DNA of 64,000 nt, from positions 186,001 to 250,000 of the forward strand of contig JAKLLA010000004.1 in the NCBI GenBank assembly GCA_023150375.1. The letters are read 5' to 3'. Source of the stretch: Burkholderiaceae bacterium. Its GTDB lineage: Bacteria > Pseudomonadota > Gammaproteobacteria > Burkholderiales > Burkholderiaceae_C. Under the pieces are notes generated by a model. That model was given only the letters and a program-made list of their open reading frames with translations. It made no database searches and had not been told where the DNA came from. Position 1 is the first letter of the stretch. Every line of letters begins with the position of its first letter. The position numbers and the translations under genes were made by a program. Shown here one piece after another: positions 20,511 to 29,092 of the stretch.

Positions 20511-21692
20511 ATGCTGACGACGTGGCGGGACTTCCGGCGCGATCTGTCGCTGTCGGCGGTGGTGGCCGGCTTCGTCGCGGTGCTGGTGGGCTACACCAGC
20601 TCGGTGGTCATCATCTTCCAGGCCGCGCAGGCGCTGGGGGCGACCTCCGGGCAGCTCACCTCCTGGCTCTGGGCGCTGGGCATCGGCATGGGCGTGAGCA
20701 GCGCCGGGCTGAGCCTGTGGTACCGCCAGCCGGTGCTCACCGCCTGGTCCACGCCCGGTGCGGCGCTGCTGGTCACCGCCGGGGCCGGGGTGACGATGGC
20801 CGAGGGCATCGGCGCCTTCCTCGTCTGCGCGTTGCTGATCCTGCTCGCGGGGGCGACCCGCGCCTTCGAGCGGGTGATGGACCGCATCCCCCAGCCGATC
20901 GCCGCCGCCCTGCTGGCGGGGGTGCTGACCCGCTTCGCGCTGGACGCCTTCGCCGCGCTGCGCAGCGACTTCGTGCTGGTGGCCGGCATGCTGGCGGTGT
21001 ACCTGCTGGGCCGGCGCCTCTGGCCGCGTTACGCCGTACCGGTGCTGCTGCTGGCCGGCCTGGCACTGGCCGCGGCCCAGGGTCAGCTGCGCCCGGAGGC
21101 GCTGCAGTGGCATGCGGCCGTGCCGCTGTGGACGACGCCCGAGTTCAGTCTGCGCGCGCTGGTGGGCGTGGCGCTGCCGCTGTTCGTCGTCACCATGGCC
21201 TCGCAGAACCTGCCGGGGGTGGCGGCGCAGCGTGCGGCCGGCTACGACACCCCGGTCTCGCCGGTGATCGCCGCCACCGGTGCGCTGAACCTGCTGCTGG
21301 CGCCCTTCGGTGGCTACGCCTACAACCTGGCGGCCATCACCGCGGCGATCTGCATGGGCCGCGAGGCCCATGAGGACCCGGCGCGACGCTGGACCGCCGC
21401 GGTCATGGCCGGGCTGTTCTATCTGGCCATGGGCCTGGCCGGTGGCGCGGTGGTCGGACTGATCGCCGCCTTCCCGAAGGCGATGGTGCTGGCGCTGGCG
21501 GGCCTGGCGCTGCTGGGCAGCATCGGTGGTGGCCTGGCCGGCGCGCTGGAGTCGCCGAAGTGGCGCGAGAGCGCGCTGATCACCTTCCTCGTTACCCTCA
21601 GCGGCGTGACCCTGGCCGGCATCGGCTCGGCCTTCTGGGGCGTGCTGGCCGGCGCGCTGGCTGCCACTGTGCAACACTGGCGCCGCCGCTGA
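20511..21692 (+). CDS. benE: BenE-type benzoate/H+ symporter
   Basis: VAVLVGYTSSVVIIFQAAQALGAT...YRQPVLTAWSTPGAALL. Confidence 0.88.
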   Translation: MLTTWRDFRRDLSLSAVVAGFVAVLVGYTSSVVIIFQAAQALGATSGQLTSWLWALGIGMGVSSAGLSLWYRQPVLTAWSTPGAALLVTAGAGVTMAEGIGAFLVCALLILLAGATRAFERVMDRIPQPIAAALLAGVLTRFALDAFAALRSDFVLVAGMLAVYLLGRRLWPRYAVPVLLLAGLALAAAQGQLRPEALQWHAAVPLWTTPEFSLRALVGVALPLFVVTMASQNLPGVAAQRAAGYDTPVSPVIAATGALNLLLAPFGGYAYNLAAITAAICMGREAHEDPARRWTAAVMAGLFYLAMGLAGGAVVGLIAAFPKAMVLALAGLALLGSIGGGLAGALESPKWRESALITFLVTLSGVTLAGIGSAFWGVLAGALAATVQHWRRR

Positions 21693-21739
21693 CCCCTGCG
21701 GGCCCCTCGCCGTGGCCCGCCGATCCTGCCGGAGTCTTC

Positions 21740-22705
21740 ATGGACCTGCTCTTCGTTGCCGACCCGATCGAGACCTTCAAGATCTACAAGGACTCCACCT
21801 TCGCGATGATGCGCGCCGCCGCGCGCCTCGGGCACCGCCTGCAGGTCTGCGAGCCGCAGGACCTGGTCTGGAAGCACGGCGCGCGGGTGGTGGCCCGGCG
21901 CGCGCGCACCCTGGTGCTCACCGGGGTGGAGGGCCACGACGAGGCGCCCTGGTACGAGGTGGTGGCCGAGCAGGAGCTGGCGCTGGCCGACGCCGGCGCG
22001 GTGCTGATGCGCAAGGACCCACCCTTCGACAGCGAGTACGTCTACGCCACCCACCTGCTGCAGCAGGCCGAGCGCGAGGGCGCGCGGGTGTTCAACCGGC
22101 CGCAGGCGCTGCGCGACCACCCGGAGAAGCTGGCGATCCTGGAGTTCCCGCAGTTCACCGCGCCCACGCTGGTCACGCGCGATGCGGATGCGATCCGGGC
22201 CTTCCATGCCGAGCAGGGCGACATCATCCTCAAGCCGCTGGACGGCATGGGCGGCATGGGCATCTTCCGTGTCGGGCCGGACGGGCTGAACCTGGGCTCG
22301 ATCATCGAGACGCTCAACCACCACGGCGCCACCACCGTGATGGCGCAGCGCTACCTGCCCGAGATCGTGCAGGGCGACAAGCGCATCCTGCTGATCGGCG
22401 GCGAACCGGTGCCCTACAGTCTGGCGCGCATCCCGCAGGGCAGCGAGATCCGCGGCAACCTGGCGGCCGGTGGCAAGGGGGTGGCGCAGCCGCTGTCGGA
22501 GCGCGACCGCGCGATTGCCGAGGCGCTGGGCCCCGTGCTGGCCGCGCGCGGCCTGCTGCTGGTGGGGCTGGACGTGATCGGCGACTGCCTCACCGAGATC
22601 AACGTCACCAGCCCGACCTGCTTCCAGGAAATCGCCGACCAGACCGGCTTCGATGTGGCCGGGCGCTTCGTCCAGGCCCTGGAGGCGGCGCTCGCCCCGG
22701 TCTGA
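21740..22705 (+). CDS. gshB: Glutathione synthetase
   Basis: LFVADPIETFKIYKDSTFAMMRAA...LMRKDPPFDSEYVYATHLL...KPLDGMGGMGIFR. Confidence 0.95.
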   Translation: MDLLFVADPIETFKIYKDSTFAMMRAAARLGHRLQVCEPQDLVWKHGARVVARRARTLVLTGVEGHDEAPWYEVVAEQELALADAGAVLMRKDPPFDSEYVYATHLLQQAEREGARVFNRPQALRDHPEKLAILEFPQFTAPTLVTRDADAIRAFHAEQGDIILKPLDGMGGMGIFRVGPDGLNLGSIIETLNHHGATTVMAQRYLPEIVQGDKRILLIGGEPVPYSLARIPQGSEIRGNLAAGGKGVAQPLSERDRAIAEALGPVLAARGLLLVGLDVIGDCLTEINVTSPTCFQEIADQTGFDVAGRFVQALEAALAPV

Positions 22706-22734
22706 GCGCGCCCGACCGGGCTTGATCCCTCAGG

Positions 22735-22757
22735 ACCGCGGCCGGTCGGGCCGCGGT
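22735..22757. terminator. Hairpin between convergent genes
   Basis: ACCGCGGCC-GGTCG-GGCCGCGGT, 9-bp perfect stem, no U-tract. Confidence 0.4.
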
Positions 22758-22762
22758 GCCCC

Positions 22763-23047
22763 TCAGGACGGCAGTGCCAGGGCCAGTCTGCCCCAGCTCG
22801 AGCAGGGGGCCGCCTCGTCGGCGACCTGGTCGACCACCTCGACCAGACCCTTGTCGAGCAGCTCGTTCACCACCGCCAGCAGCCACTGCGGGTCGTGCTC
22901 GGGGTCGGTCAGCCGTGCCAGCGGGGTGTAGCCGGTCAGCCGCATCAGGACTCGCTCGTGCGAGGCTGGCAGCACCCCGGTCCCCCAGGCCAGGGCCTGG
23001 CCCGCGGCACTGCGACGCACGATATGGTTCAGCGCGATCGAAGTCAT
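22763..23047 (-). CDS. Small conserved-looking protein of unknown function (94 aa)
   Basis: Intact ORF divergent from the plcP-like gene; no family recognised. Confidence 0.55.
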   Translation of the reverse strand: MTSIALNHIVRRSAAGQALAWGTGVLPASHERVLMRLTGYTPLARLTDPEHDPQWLLAVVNELLDKGLVEVVDQVADEAAPCSSWGRLALALPS

Positions 23048-23150
23048 CGGGTTGTTCCTCTTGTAACAATCGGCCGGATTGTGGCACCGCCGCGGGGCTC
23101 CGGCACGGGTCGAGGCTGCCGCGCGACGATGTCCGATCTTGGCGCGAAGG

Positions 23151-23179
23151 CTTTCATCGTGCTGTCACAAAACGTGTGA
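23151..23179 (+). promoter_or_regulatory. Pho-box-like array upstream of the plcP-like gene (distal)
   Basis: CTTTCAT-CGTG-CTGTCAC-AAAA-CGTGTGA, exact 11-bp periodicity. Confidence 0.65.
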
Positions 23180-23211
23180 GCGCCGGTCTGGCGGCCTGGC
23201 CTGCCACATCG

Positions 23212-23240
23212 CCGTCATGCCGACTTCAACGTGCCGTCAC
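23212..23240 (+). promoter_or_regulatory. Pho-box-like array upstream of the plcP-like gene (proximal)
   Basis: CCGTCAT-GCCG-ACTTCAA-CGTG-CCGTCAC, exact 11-bp periodicity. Confidence 0.55.
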
Positions 23241-23263
23241 GGGCGCGCGCCAGCATGCCCGGC

Positions 23264-24256
23264 ATGAACAGCGCCACTCCGACCGAGCTCGGCCGCCTGG
23301 TGGCGGCCACGATCGCCCGCGAGGCGGAGGCGGCCCCGCTCGCCCGCCGTCCCCCGGTGTCCGTCACGGACGAAGGCCAGCGCCGCGAGCGCCTGCGCAG
23401 CGTCTTCATCTCCGACCTGCACCTGGGCACGCCTGGCTGCCAGGCCGAGGCGCTGCTGGACTTCCTGCGCTGCGTCGAATGCGAGCAGCTCTACCTGGTG
23501 GGCGACATCATCGACGGCTGGCAGCTGCGCCGCCGCTGGTTCTGGCCGCAGTCGCACAACGACGTGGTGCAGAAGATCCTGCGCAAGGCCCGCAAGGGCA
23601 CCCGGGTGATCTACGTGCCGGGCAACCACGACGAGTTTGCCCGTCGCTACGTGCAGCACAGCTTCGGCGGCGTCGAGGTGGTGGAGGACTGCGTGCACGT
23701 CACCGCCGACGGGCGCCGCCTGTGGGTGATGCACGGTGACCTGTTCGACGGCGTGGTGCAGTGCGCGCGCTGGCTGGCGCACCTGGGCGACCACCTCTAC
23801 GAGTTCTCGCTCGAGCTCAACCGCCACCTCAACTCGCTGCGCGCCCGCCTCGGTCTGCCGTACTGGTCGCTGTCGCGCTACCTCAAGCTCAAGGTCAAGC
23901 GTGCGGTGAGCTTCATCAGCGACTTCGAGCTGGCCGTGGCCCGCGAGGCCCGCCGCCGCGGTGTCGACGGCGTGGTCTGCGGCCACATCCACCACGCCGA
24001 ACTGCGCGACATCGACGGCCTGCTCTACGCCAACGACGGCGACTGGGTCGAGAGCCTGACCGCCCTGGTCGAGCACCCCGACGGCCGCCTGGAGATCGTC
24101 GACTGGGGCGCCCGCATGCGCCAGGCGCAGGATGCACAGCTGGCTCTGCCGGAGGCGGCCGGGACCGACCTGCAGGGCCTGCCGGGCATGACGGCGCCGG
24201 CGCCTGCCTGCGCGGTGCGGCGCGAGGCCGTGGATTCCCTGGGCGGCCCGACATGA
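23264..24256 (+). CDS. PlcP-type metallophosphoesterase (commonly annotated LpxH-like UDP-2,3-diacylglucosamine diphosphatase)
   Basis: FISDLHLGTPGCQAEALLDFLR...YLVGDIIDGWQLRRRWFWPQSHNDVVQKILRKARKGTRVIYVPGNHDEFAR...VCGHIHHAELRDI...NDGDWVESLTALVEH, matching remembered Sinorhizobium PlcP-type proteins. Confidence 0.82.
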   Translation: MNSATPTELGRLVAATIAREAEAAPLARRPPVSVTDEGQRRERLRSVFISDLHLGTPGCQAEALLDFLRCVECEQLYLVGDIIDGWQLRRRWFWPQSHNDVVQKILRKARKGTRVIYVPGNHDEFARRYVQHSFGGVEVVEDCVHVTADGRRLWVMHGDLFDGVVQCARWLAHLGDHLYEFSLELNRHLNSLRARLGLPYWSLSRYLKLKVKRAVSFISDFELAVAREARRRGVDGVVCGHIHHAELRDIDGLLYANDGDWVESLTALVEHPDGRLEIVDWGARMRQAQDAQLALPEAAGTDLQGLPGMTAPAPACAVRREAVDSLGGPT

Positions 24257-24948
24257 GCCGTTCCGCTCCCGCTCCCGTACCCGCCGGCTCGGTCGTGCTC
24301 TGCGGCCCCTGGCAACGCCCCGCCGTGCCGCCCGCGCGGCCCTCCCACTGGCTCGAATGGCTCGAGCAGCTCTTTCTCACCCGGGGCAAGCGGCGCTGCA
24401 TGCCCGAGGACAAGGTGGACCTGCTGTCGCATTCGCTGCAGTGCGCCCAGCTGGCCGAGTGGGCCCATGCCGATGCGGAACTGGTCGCGGCCGCCTTCCT
24501 GCACGACGTCGGGCACCTGCTGCCGGCCGTCGAGGCCGCGTCGCCGCGTGAAGGCCACGAGCGGCGCGCGCTGCCCTGGCTGACGCCGCATTTCGGCGAG
24601 GCCGTGACCGAGCCGATGCGCCTGCACGTGCAGGCCAAGCGCTACCTGGTGGGCTTCGACCGGCGCTACCTCGACGCCCTGTCGCCGGCCGCCCTGCACG
24701 GCCTGTCCCGCCAGGGGGGGCCGATGAGCTCGCAGGAGCTGCGCCGCTTCGAGCGGGAAGCCTTCGCGCCGGAGGCCATCCGGCTGCGCGTCTGGGACGA
24801 TCTGGCGCAGCACCCGGGCAAGGCCACGCCGCCGCTGGCGCATTACCTGGGGCTGCTGGAGCAGCTGATGGGGGCGCCGCGCCCGCGGGCCGCCGAGGCG
24901 GCGCCGGACGAGCCGCGGCGCTTCGCGGCCTTTCGGGCCGCCTGCTGA
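24253..24948 (+). CDS. HD-domain protein of the phosphonate-operon-associated (PhnZ/TIGR03276-like) family
   Basis: ATGA overlap with upstream gene; DLLSHSLQCAQLAEWAHADAELVAAAFLHDVGHLL...VTEPMRLHVQAKRYLVGFDRRYLDALSPAALHGLSRQGGPMS. Confidence 0.78.
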   Translation: MSRSAPAPVPAGSVVLCGPWQRPAVPPARPSHWLEWLEQLFLTRGKRRCMPEDKVDLLSHSLQCAQLAEWAHADAELVAAAFLHDVGHLLPAVEAASPREGHERRALPWLTPHFGEAVTEPMRLHVQAKRYLVGFDRRYLDALSPAALHGLSRQGGPMSSQELRRFEREAFAPEAIRLRVWDDLAQHPGKATPPLAHYLGLLEQLMGAPRPRAAEAAPDEPRRFAAFRAAC

Positions 24949-25048
24949 ACCGCCTGGCGAGAGGTCGGCCTCACAGGCTGCCGGGTGGGGCAGTGCCGCC
25001 TCGGGTCCGCATCGAGGTGGTGCGGGCTGCAGGGGGCTGCGCGCAGGC

Positions 25049-26104
25049 TCAGTCGGCGACCTGCCCCGCGGGCGACCCCGGGTCCGGCCTCGGGCCGTCC
25101 GGCGACGTGCGGCTCGACGCCTCCCACTGTGTCCACCACTGCGCAAAGCGCTGCAGGCCCTCGTGCAGCGGCGTGGCCTCCCAGGGGCCGATGGCCTCGA
25201 TCAGGCGCGCCGGATCGGCGCAGGTCAGCGCCACGTCACCGGGCGGCATGTCGGCCAGCTCGATGCGGGCAGGCTGCTGCAGCGCCCGTTCCAGTTCGCG
25301 CACGAAGTCCAGCACGCGCACCGGCCTGTGGTGGCCGACGTTCAGCACCTCGGCCGCAATGCCGCCCGCGCCGACCGGGCCCGGGCCGCGCGCGACCAGC
25401 CGCGTGATCGCGTCGGTCACATCGCCGATCCAGGTGAAGTCGCGCAGCAGCTGACCCTGGCCATACAGCTGCAGCGTCTGGCCGCGCCGGATGCGCTCGG
25501 TGAAGGTCCAGCAGGCCATGTCCGGCCGTCCCCAGGGGCCGTAGACGGTGAAGAAGCGCAGGCCGGTGACAGGCAGGCCGTGCACCGCCGCCGTGGCATG
25601 CGCCATCGCCTCGTTGGCCTGTTTGGTGGCGGCGTAGAAGGACGCCGGGCGGTCGCTGCGGTCGTCCTCCCGGAAGCCGCGCGCCAGCGACTGGGCCTCA
25701 CGCTGACCGTAGACGCTCGAGGAGCTGGCGTACAGCAGATGCGCCACGCCGTGGCGGCGCGAGGCCTCCAGGATGCTGGCGAAGCCCAGCAGGTTCGCCC
25801 GCACGTAGGCCATCGGCGCGTGCAGCGAGTGGCGCACGCCGGCCTGTGCGGCCAGATGCAGCACGACCTCGAAGCGCTGGCGGGCGAACCAGGCGTCCAG
25901 GTCCGCCACCGCGCAGATGTCGCGCACCTCGACGGCCACGCCCAGCGGGTCGAGCAGATGCCGCACGCGCGCGTGCTTGAGCGCCGGCGAGTAGTACGCA
26001 TCGAAGTTGTCGCAGCCCACCACCCGGTGCCCTGCTCGCGCCAGTGCTGCAGCCGCGTGTGCGCCGATGAAGCCGGCTGCGCCGGTGACGAGGATGGACG
26101 CCAT
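25049..26104 (-). CDS. NAD-dependent epimerase, UDP-glucuronate 4-epimerase-like
   Basis: ILVTGAAGFIGAHAA, HLAAQAGVRHSL, SSSSVYG, YAATKQANE, RFFTVYGPWGRPDMA, LLRDFTWIGDVTDAI. Confidence 0.88.
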   Translation of the reverse strand: MASILVTGAAGFIGAHAAAALARAGHRVVGCDNFDAYYSPALKHARVRHLLDPLGVAVEVRDICAVADLDAWFARQRFEVVLHLAAQAGVRHSLHAPMAYVRANLLGFASILEASRRHGVAHLLYASSSSVYGQREAQSLARGFREDDRSDRPASFYAATKQANEAMAHATAAVHGLPVTGLRFFTVYGPWGRPDMACWTFTERIRRGQTLQLYGQGQLLRDFTWIGDVTDAITRLVARGPGPVGAGGIAAEVLNVGHHRPVRVLDFVRELERALQQPARIELADMPPGDVALTCADPARLIEAIGPWEATPLHEGLQRFAQWWTQWEASSRTSPDGPRPDPGSPAGQVAD

Positions 26105-26148
26105 CGCGTGATGATATGTGCAGGAATCGACGGTTCGAGAGGGCGCCC

Positions 26149-26166
26149 ATGTCGGCGCTGTGACGT
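26149..26166 (-). promoter_or_regulatory. Weak Pho-box-like pair upstream of the epimerase
   Basis: Minus strand ACGTCAC-AGCG-CCGACAT, 11-bp spacing. Confidence 0.25.
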
Positions 26167-26236
26167 TGCGGCGCGTCGACACCCGGGCGGCAGCCGTCAC
26201 CGGCCTGCCTCGGAAGGATCCGAGCATCGGCTCTCC

Positions 26237-26515
26237 ATGAGCCTGCTCCTGTCCGCCTTGCGACCCGGCGCGCCGACCTTTCGGTGGCCCGCGCGGCAGG
26301 CTGGCCTCGTCCGGCTGGGGGTCCTGTTGGGACTGCTGGGGTTGCTGTCCCTGGCGGCCAGGCTGGAGCGGACCTCCACAGGCACCGCGCCGCGCTGGGA
26401 GGTGCTGTACGACCAGCGCGGCCTGATGCTGCTGCGCTGGCACGCTGCGGCAGCGTCTTCGGGCACCACCGGCATGGCCGGCCGGGCGGCACGTACCGCC
26501 CCGGCTGCGCTGTGA
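26237..26515 (+). CDS. Small predicted membrane protein (unknown)
   Basis: One hydrophobic segment LVRLGVLLGLLGLLSLAA; upstream of the PAP2 gene in the same direction. Confidence 0.45.
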   Translation: MSLLLSALRPGAPTFRWPARQAGLVRLGVLLGLLGLLSLAARLERTSTGTAPRWEVLYDQRGLMLLRWHAAAASSGTTGMAGRAARTAPAAL

Positions 26516-26585
26516 GTGGCCGGCCGTGGCCTCGATTCCCGGGCCGGACCGGTTCCGTCCTGCCCGAACCCCAAGGAGAGCGCGC

Positions 26586-27389
26586 TTGTTGAGTTCCCGC
26601 AGCCTTTCGTGGTCGAACCTGCTGCCCGGCGGGCCCGCCGACGCGCCCGCCTGGCGGCCGGCCTTCCTGCGGCGTCAGCGGGTGCGACTGGCCTGGCTGG
26701 CCGCGGCCTCGCTGGCGTTGCTGGTGTTCCGGGGCTGGCCGGAACTGGATGTCGTCGTCACCGGGTGGTTCTATCGTCCCCAGACCTGGCCGGCGTTTCC
26801 GGTGGGCGAATGGGCGCCGGTGCAGCTCGTCTATCAGGCCGTGCCCTGGCTCGGACGCCTGGCCCTGCTGCTGTGCCTGCTGGCCTGCCTGCTGCCGCGC
26901 CGTCGGGCGGCTGCGGGGCTGGCGCTGCGCTGGCATCGGCGCGCCTTCGCCCTGCTGCTGGTGCTGCTGCTCGGCCTGGGTGCCCTGGTCAACGGCGTTT
27001 TCAAGGAAGGCATCGGCCGACCGAGACCGCACACGGTGCAGGACTTCGGCGGACCGCACCCCTTCCAGCCGGTGGGCTGGGCGGCTCGGGGCTGCGAGGG
27101 CAACTGTTCCTTCGTCAGCGGTCATGCGGCGACCGGCTTCCTGCTGATGGCTTGCGGGCTGGTCGGCGGCCCCGCCACCCGCCGACGCTGGGCCTGGACC
27201 GGCGCGCTGGCCGGCGCTTCGATCGGTGCCGGACGCGTGGTGCAGGGCGGCCATTTCCTGAGCGACAGCGTCTTCGCCGGCCTGGCGATGGGGGCTGTCT
27301 GCCTGCTGCTGCGGGCCGTCTGGGTGCGGCTGCGCGGCTGGCGGCTGCGGCGTACGCGTCTGCCGCAGCCGCTTCAATGCGCCATGTGA
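26586..27389 (+). CDS. PAP2-family membrane phosphatase, probable TTG start
   Basis: KEGIGRPRPHTVQDF...CSFVSGHAATGF...GAGRVVQGGHFLSD; AAGGAG SD at 26573-26578. Confidence 0.88.
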   Translation: MLSSRSLSWSNLLPGGPADAPAWRPAFLRRQRVRLAWLAAASLALLVFRGWPELDVVVTGWFYRPQTWPAFPVGEWAPVQLVYQAVPWLGRLALLLCLLACLLPRRRAAAGLALRWHRRAFALLLVLLLGLGALVNGVFKEGIGRPRPHTVQDFGGPHPFQPVGWAARGCEGNCSFVSGHAATGFLLMACGLVGGPATRRRWAWTGALAGASIGAGRVVQGGHFLSDSVFAGLAMGAVCLLLRAVWVRLRGWRLRRTRLPQPLQCAM

Positions 27390-28129
27390 ACTTCTGCCTC
27401 GGCCGGAATGGCGGCGAGGCGGTGGTCGCAGAGCAGCAGCAGCACCGGGCGTGGCCCGACCGGCGCCTGAGCCGCCCGCTCGCGCATGCGCCAGAAGTGG
27501 CGCGACAGGCCGTCCACCGCCATGCGGGTCTCGCGGCAACGGCCCGGCTGGCCGATGCGCAGGCGCGGGCGCAGCTCCAGGTCACCGGGCTCCCGCTTCG
27601 GCGGCGGCGGGTCGACGAGCAGGCCGGGGACCTCGATCAGCAGCGTCAGCGGTGTCGCCGCCTGGCTGCGAAGGTGGGGGCGCTGGCGCCGCCCGAGGGT
27701 CTGCCACAGCGCAGCGTCTGCCTGCGCCGCCGGTACCCAGCCGATCACCGCCTCGTCCGGCGTGGCCACGCAGCGGGCGGCCGTGTGCGTCGACAGCCAG
27801 GCCTGCAAGGGCGGGCGCCGCTGCCCCGGACCCAGCCAGACCGCTTCAGGCCGGTCCCGCAGCTGCCCGAGCACGGCCAGGGCGGCCGCGGCCGGCATCG
27901 GCCTGTCGTCGGCGGTCTCGAGGCCGGCCAGTTCGACCACCCGGCCGGGATGGGTCAGGGCCTCCAGCAGGGCCAGGAAGGTCTGCCGGGCAGGGTCGTC
28001 CTGGCCGACGTCCTCGGACACCATGCCGCCCGGGGGCGGCACCGGGAAGCGCCGCAGCGGTTCGACGATCGGCGCCGGGGCGGCGGTGGCCGTCGCCTGC
28101 GGGACGGGGAGGGGATGCGGTGCGTTCAT
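27374..28129 (-). CDS. PhnH-like protein (C-P lyase core component family), orphan
   Basis: RQTFLALLEALTHPGRVVELAGL...TPDEAVIGWV...TPLTLLIEVPGL...RPVLLLLCDHRLAAIPAEAEV aligns by eye with E. coli PhnH. Confidence 0.72.
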   Translation of the reverse strand: MNAPHPLPVPQATATAAPAPIVEPLRRFPVPPPGGMVSEDVGQDDPARQTFLALLEALTHPGRVVELAGLETADDRPMPAAAALAVLGQLRDRPEAVWLGPGQRRPPLQAWLSTHTAARCVATPDEAVIGWVPAAQADAALWQTLGRRQRPHLRSQAATPLTLLIEVPGLLVDPPPPKREPGDLELRPRLRIGQPGRCRETRMAVDGLSRHFWRMRERAAQAPVGPRPVLLLLCDHRLAAIPAEAEVHMAH

Positions 28130-28193
28130 CGATGGCTCCGGAACCGGGCGGCGCGTGCGGGTCGCAGGTGCCGCCGCCCTCGGTGAATCGTCG

Positions 28194-28823
28194 TCAGCCG
28201 GCCCCGTCGGCTGCCGGGGGCAGTTCCAGCCGGCGACCGTGGCGTGCGTAGCTGAGCTTCTCGAGGAAGCCCCGGCCGCTGCGCCCGGCGCGCTGCCGGG
28301 CGGCCTTCGGGCGGGGTGACAGGGCCAGCTTGTCGGCACCGGCCTGCCGGGCCACTTCGCTGGCCTGGGCGATCAGGCGCCGCGCGATGCCGAGGTGGTG
28401 TGCCTGCGGCCGCACGAGCAGATCGTCCGCCCAGCCCGCGCGGCCGCCGCCGGTCAGCAGCGGCAGCAGGTACAGCGTCAGCGCCCCGAGCAGTTCGCCG
28501 TCGCGCTCGGCCAGCCAGAGCTGTCCGCCGGCGGCCTCGAGATCCGCCCAGCGGCGCGGCAGGTCCAGGGTCGCTTCGTCCCGGGCGTCGCCCAGGCCGC
28601 AGTCCTGCTGCAGTGCGCGCCAGGCGGCCAGGTCGGCGGCGTGGGCCCGACGCAACTGCACGGCACCCGGCGACCGGGTGGCCGAGCGGGCCGCCGGTTC
28701 CAGCCTGCGCACCGCCTCCAGCGCCCGCTGCGGCGTGAGGGCGCCGAGCAGGCCGGCCGCGGCGCGCGCGGTGGCCGCGCCGAGGGAGAGCCGTTTCGGA
28801 CCGGGAGGGCGAGGCGGTGTCAT
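28194..28823 (-). CDS. GNAT-family N-acetyltransferase
   Basis: LRRAHAADLAAWRAL...LWLAERDGELLGALTLYLLPL...WADDLLVRPQAHHLGIARRLIAQASEVARQAGADKLALS. Confidence 0.85.
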   Translation of the reverse strand: MTPPRPPGPKRLSLGAATARAAAGLLGALTPQRALEAVRRLEPAARSATRSPGAVQLRRAHAADLAAWRALQQDCGLGDARDEATLDLPRRWADLEAAGGQLWLAERDGELLGALTLYLLPLLTGGGRAGWADDLLVRPQAHHLGIARRLIAQASEVARQAGADKLALSPRPKAARQRAGRSGRGFLEKLSYARHGRRLELPPAADGAG

Positions 28824-28963
28824 GGCGGGGGGTCCTGGGGCAGTTCCGGTCGGCGTCGCAGGCGGGGGGGCGCGACGCCGGCGCGTGAGACGGTGCGAAG
28901 CTGTGGCGGCGAGGCCCGCGTGCGCTGCCGGAACCTGCCCAGGTGCGAGCCTCGCAGCCCGTC

Positions 28964-28992
28964 TTGACACCGGTGTGAAAGGGCTGCGACAG
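28964..28992 (-). promoter_or_regulatory. Pho-box-like array upstream of GNAT-phnH
   Basis: Minus strand CTGTCGC-AGCC-CTTTCAC-ACCG-GTGTCAA, exact 11-bp periodicity. Confidence 0.6.
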
Positions 28993-29027
28993 GCCCGCGG
29001 GGGCGTTGCGGCCGCTGCCCGCCTGCC

Positions 29028-29054
29028 GAGCGGCCTGTCGAGCGGCCTGTCGAG
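29028..29054. repeat. 12-bp tandem repeat GAGCGGCCTGTC x2 plus partial third copy
   Basis: 29028-29039 and 29040-29051 identical; GAG at 29052-29054 begins a third unit. Confidence 0.85.
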
Positions 29055-29092
29055 CGGTGACCTGCCGCTCGCCTGTCACCGGCAGGTCACCG
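29055..29092. repeat. 13-bp perfect inverted repeat, 12-nt loop
   Basis: CGGTGACCTGCCG (29055-29067) / CGGCAGGTCACCG (29080-29092). Confidence 0.9.

Noticed and set aside
27374-28129. Complete C-P lyase operon
   Set aside because: Only a PhnH-like gene is present; no phnG/I/J/K/L/M in the window.
29055-29092. Rho-independent terminator
   Set aside because: The stem lacks a U-tract, lies just before lplT and between divergent genes, and overlaps the Pho-like array.
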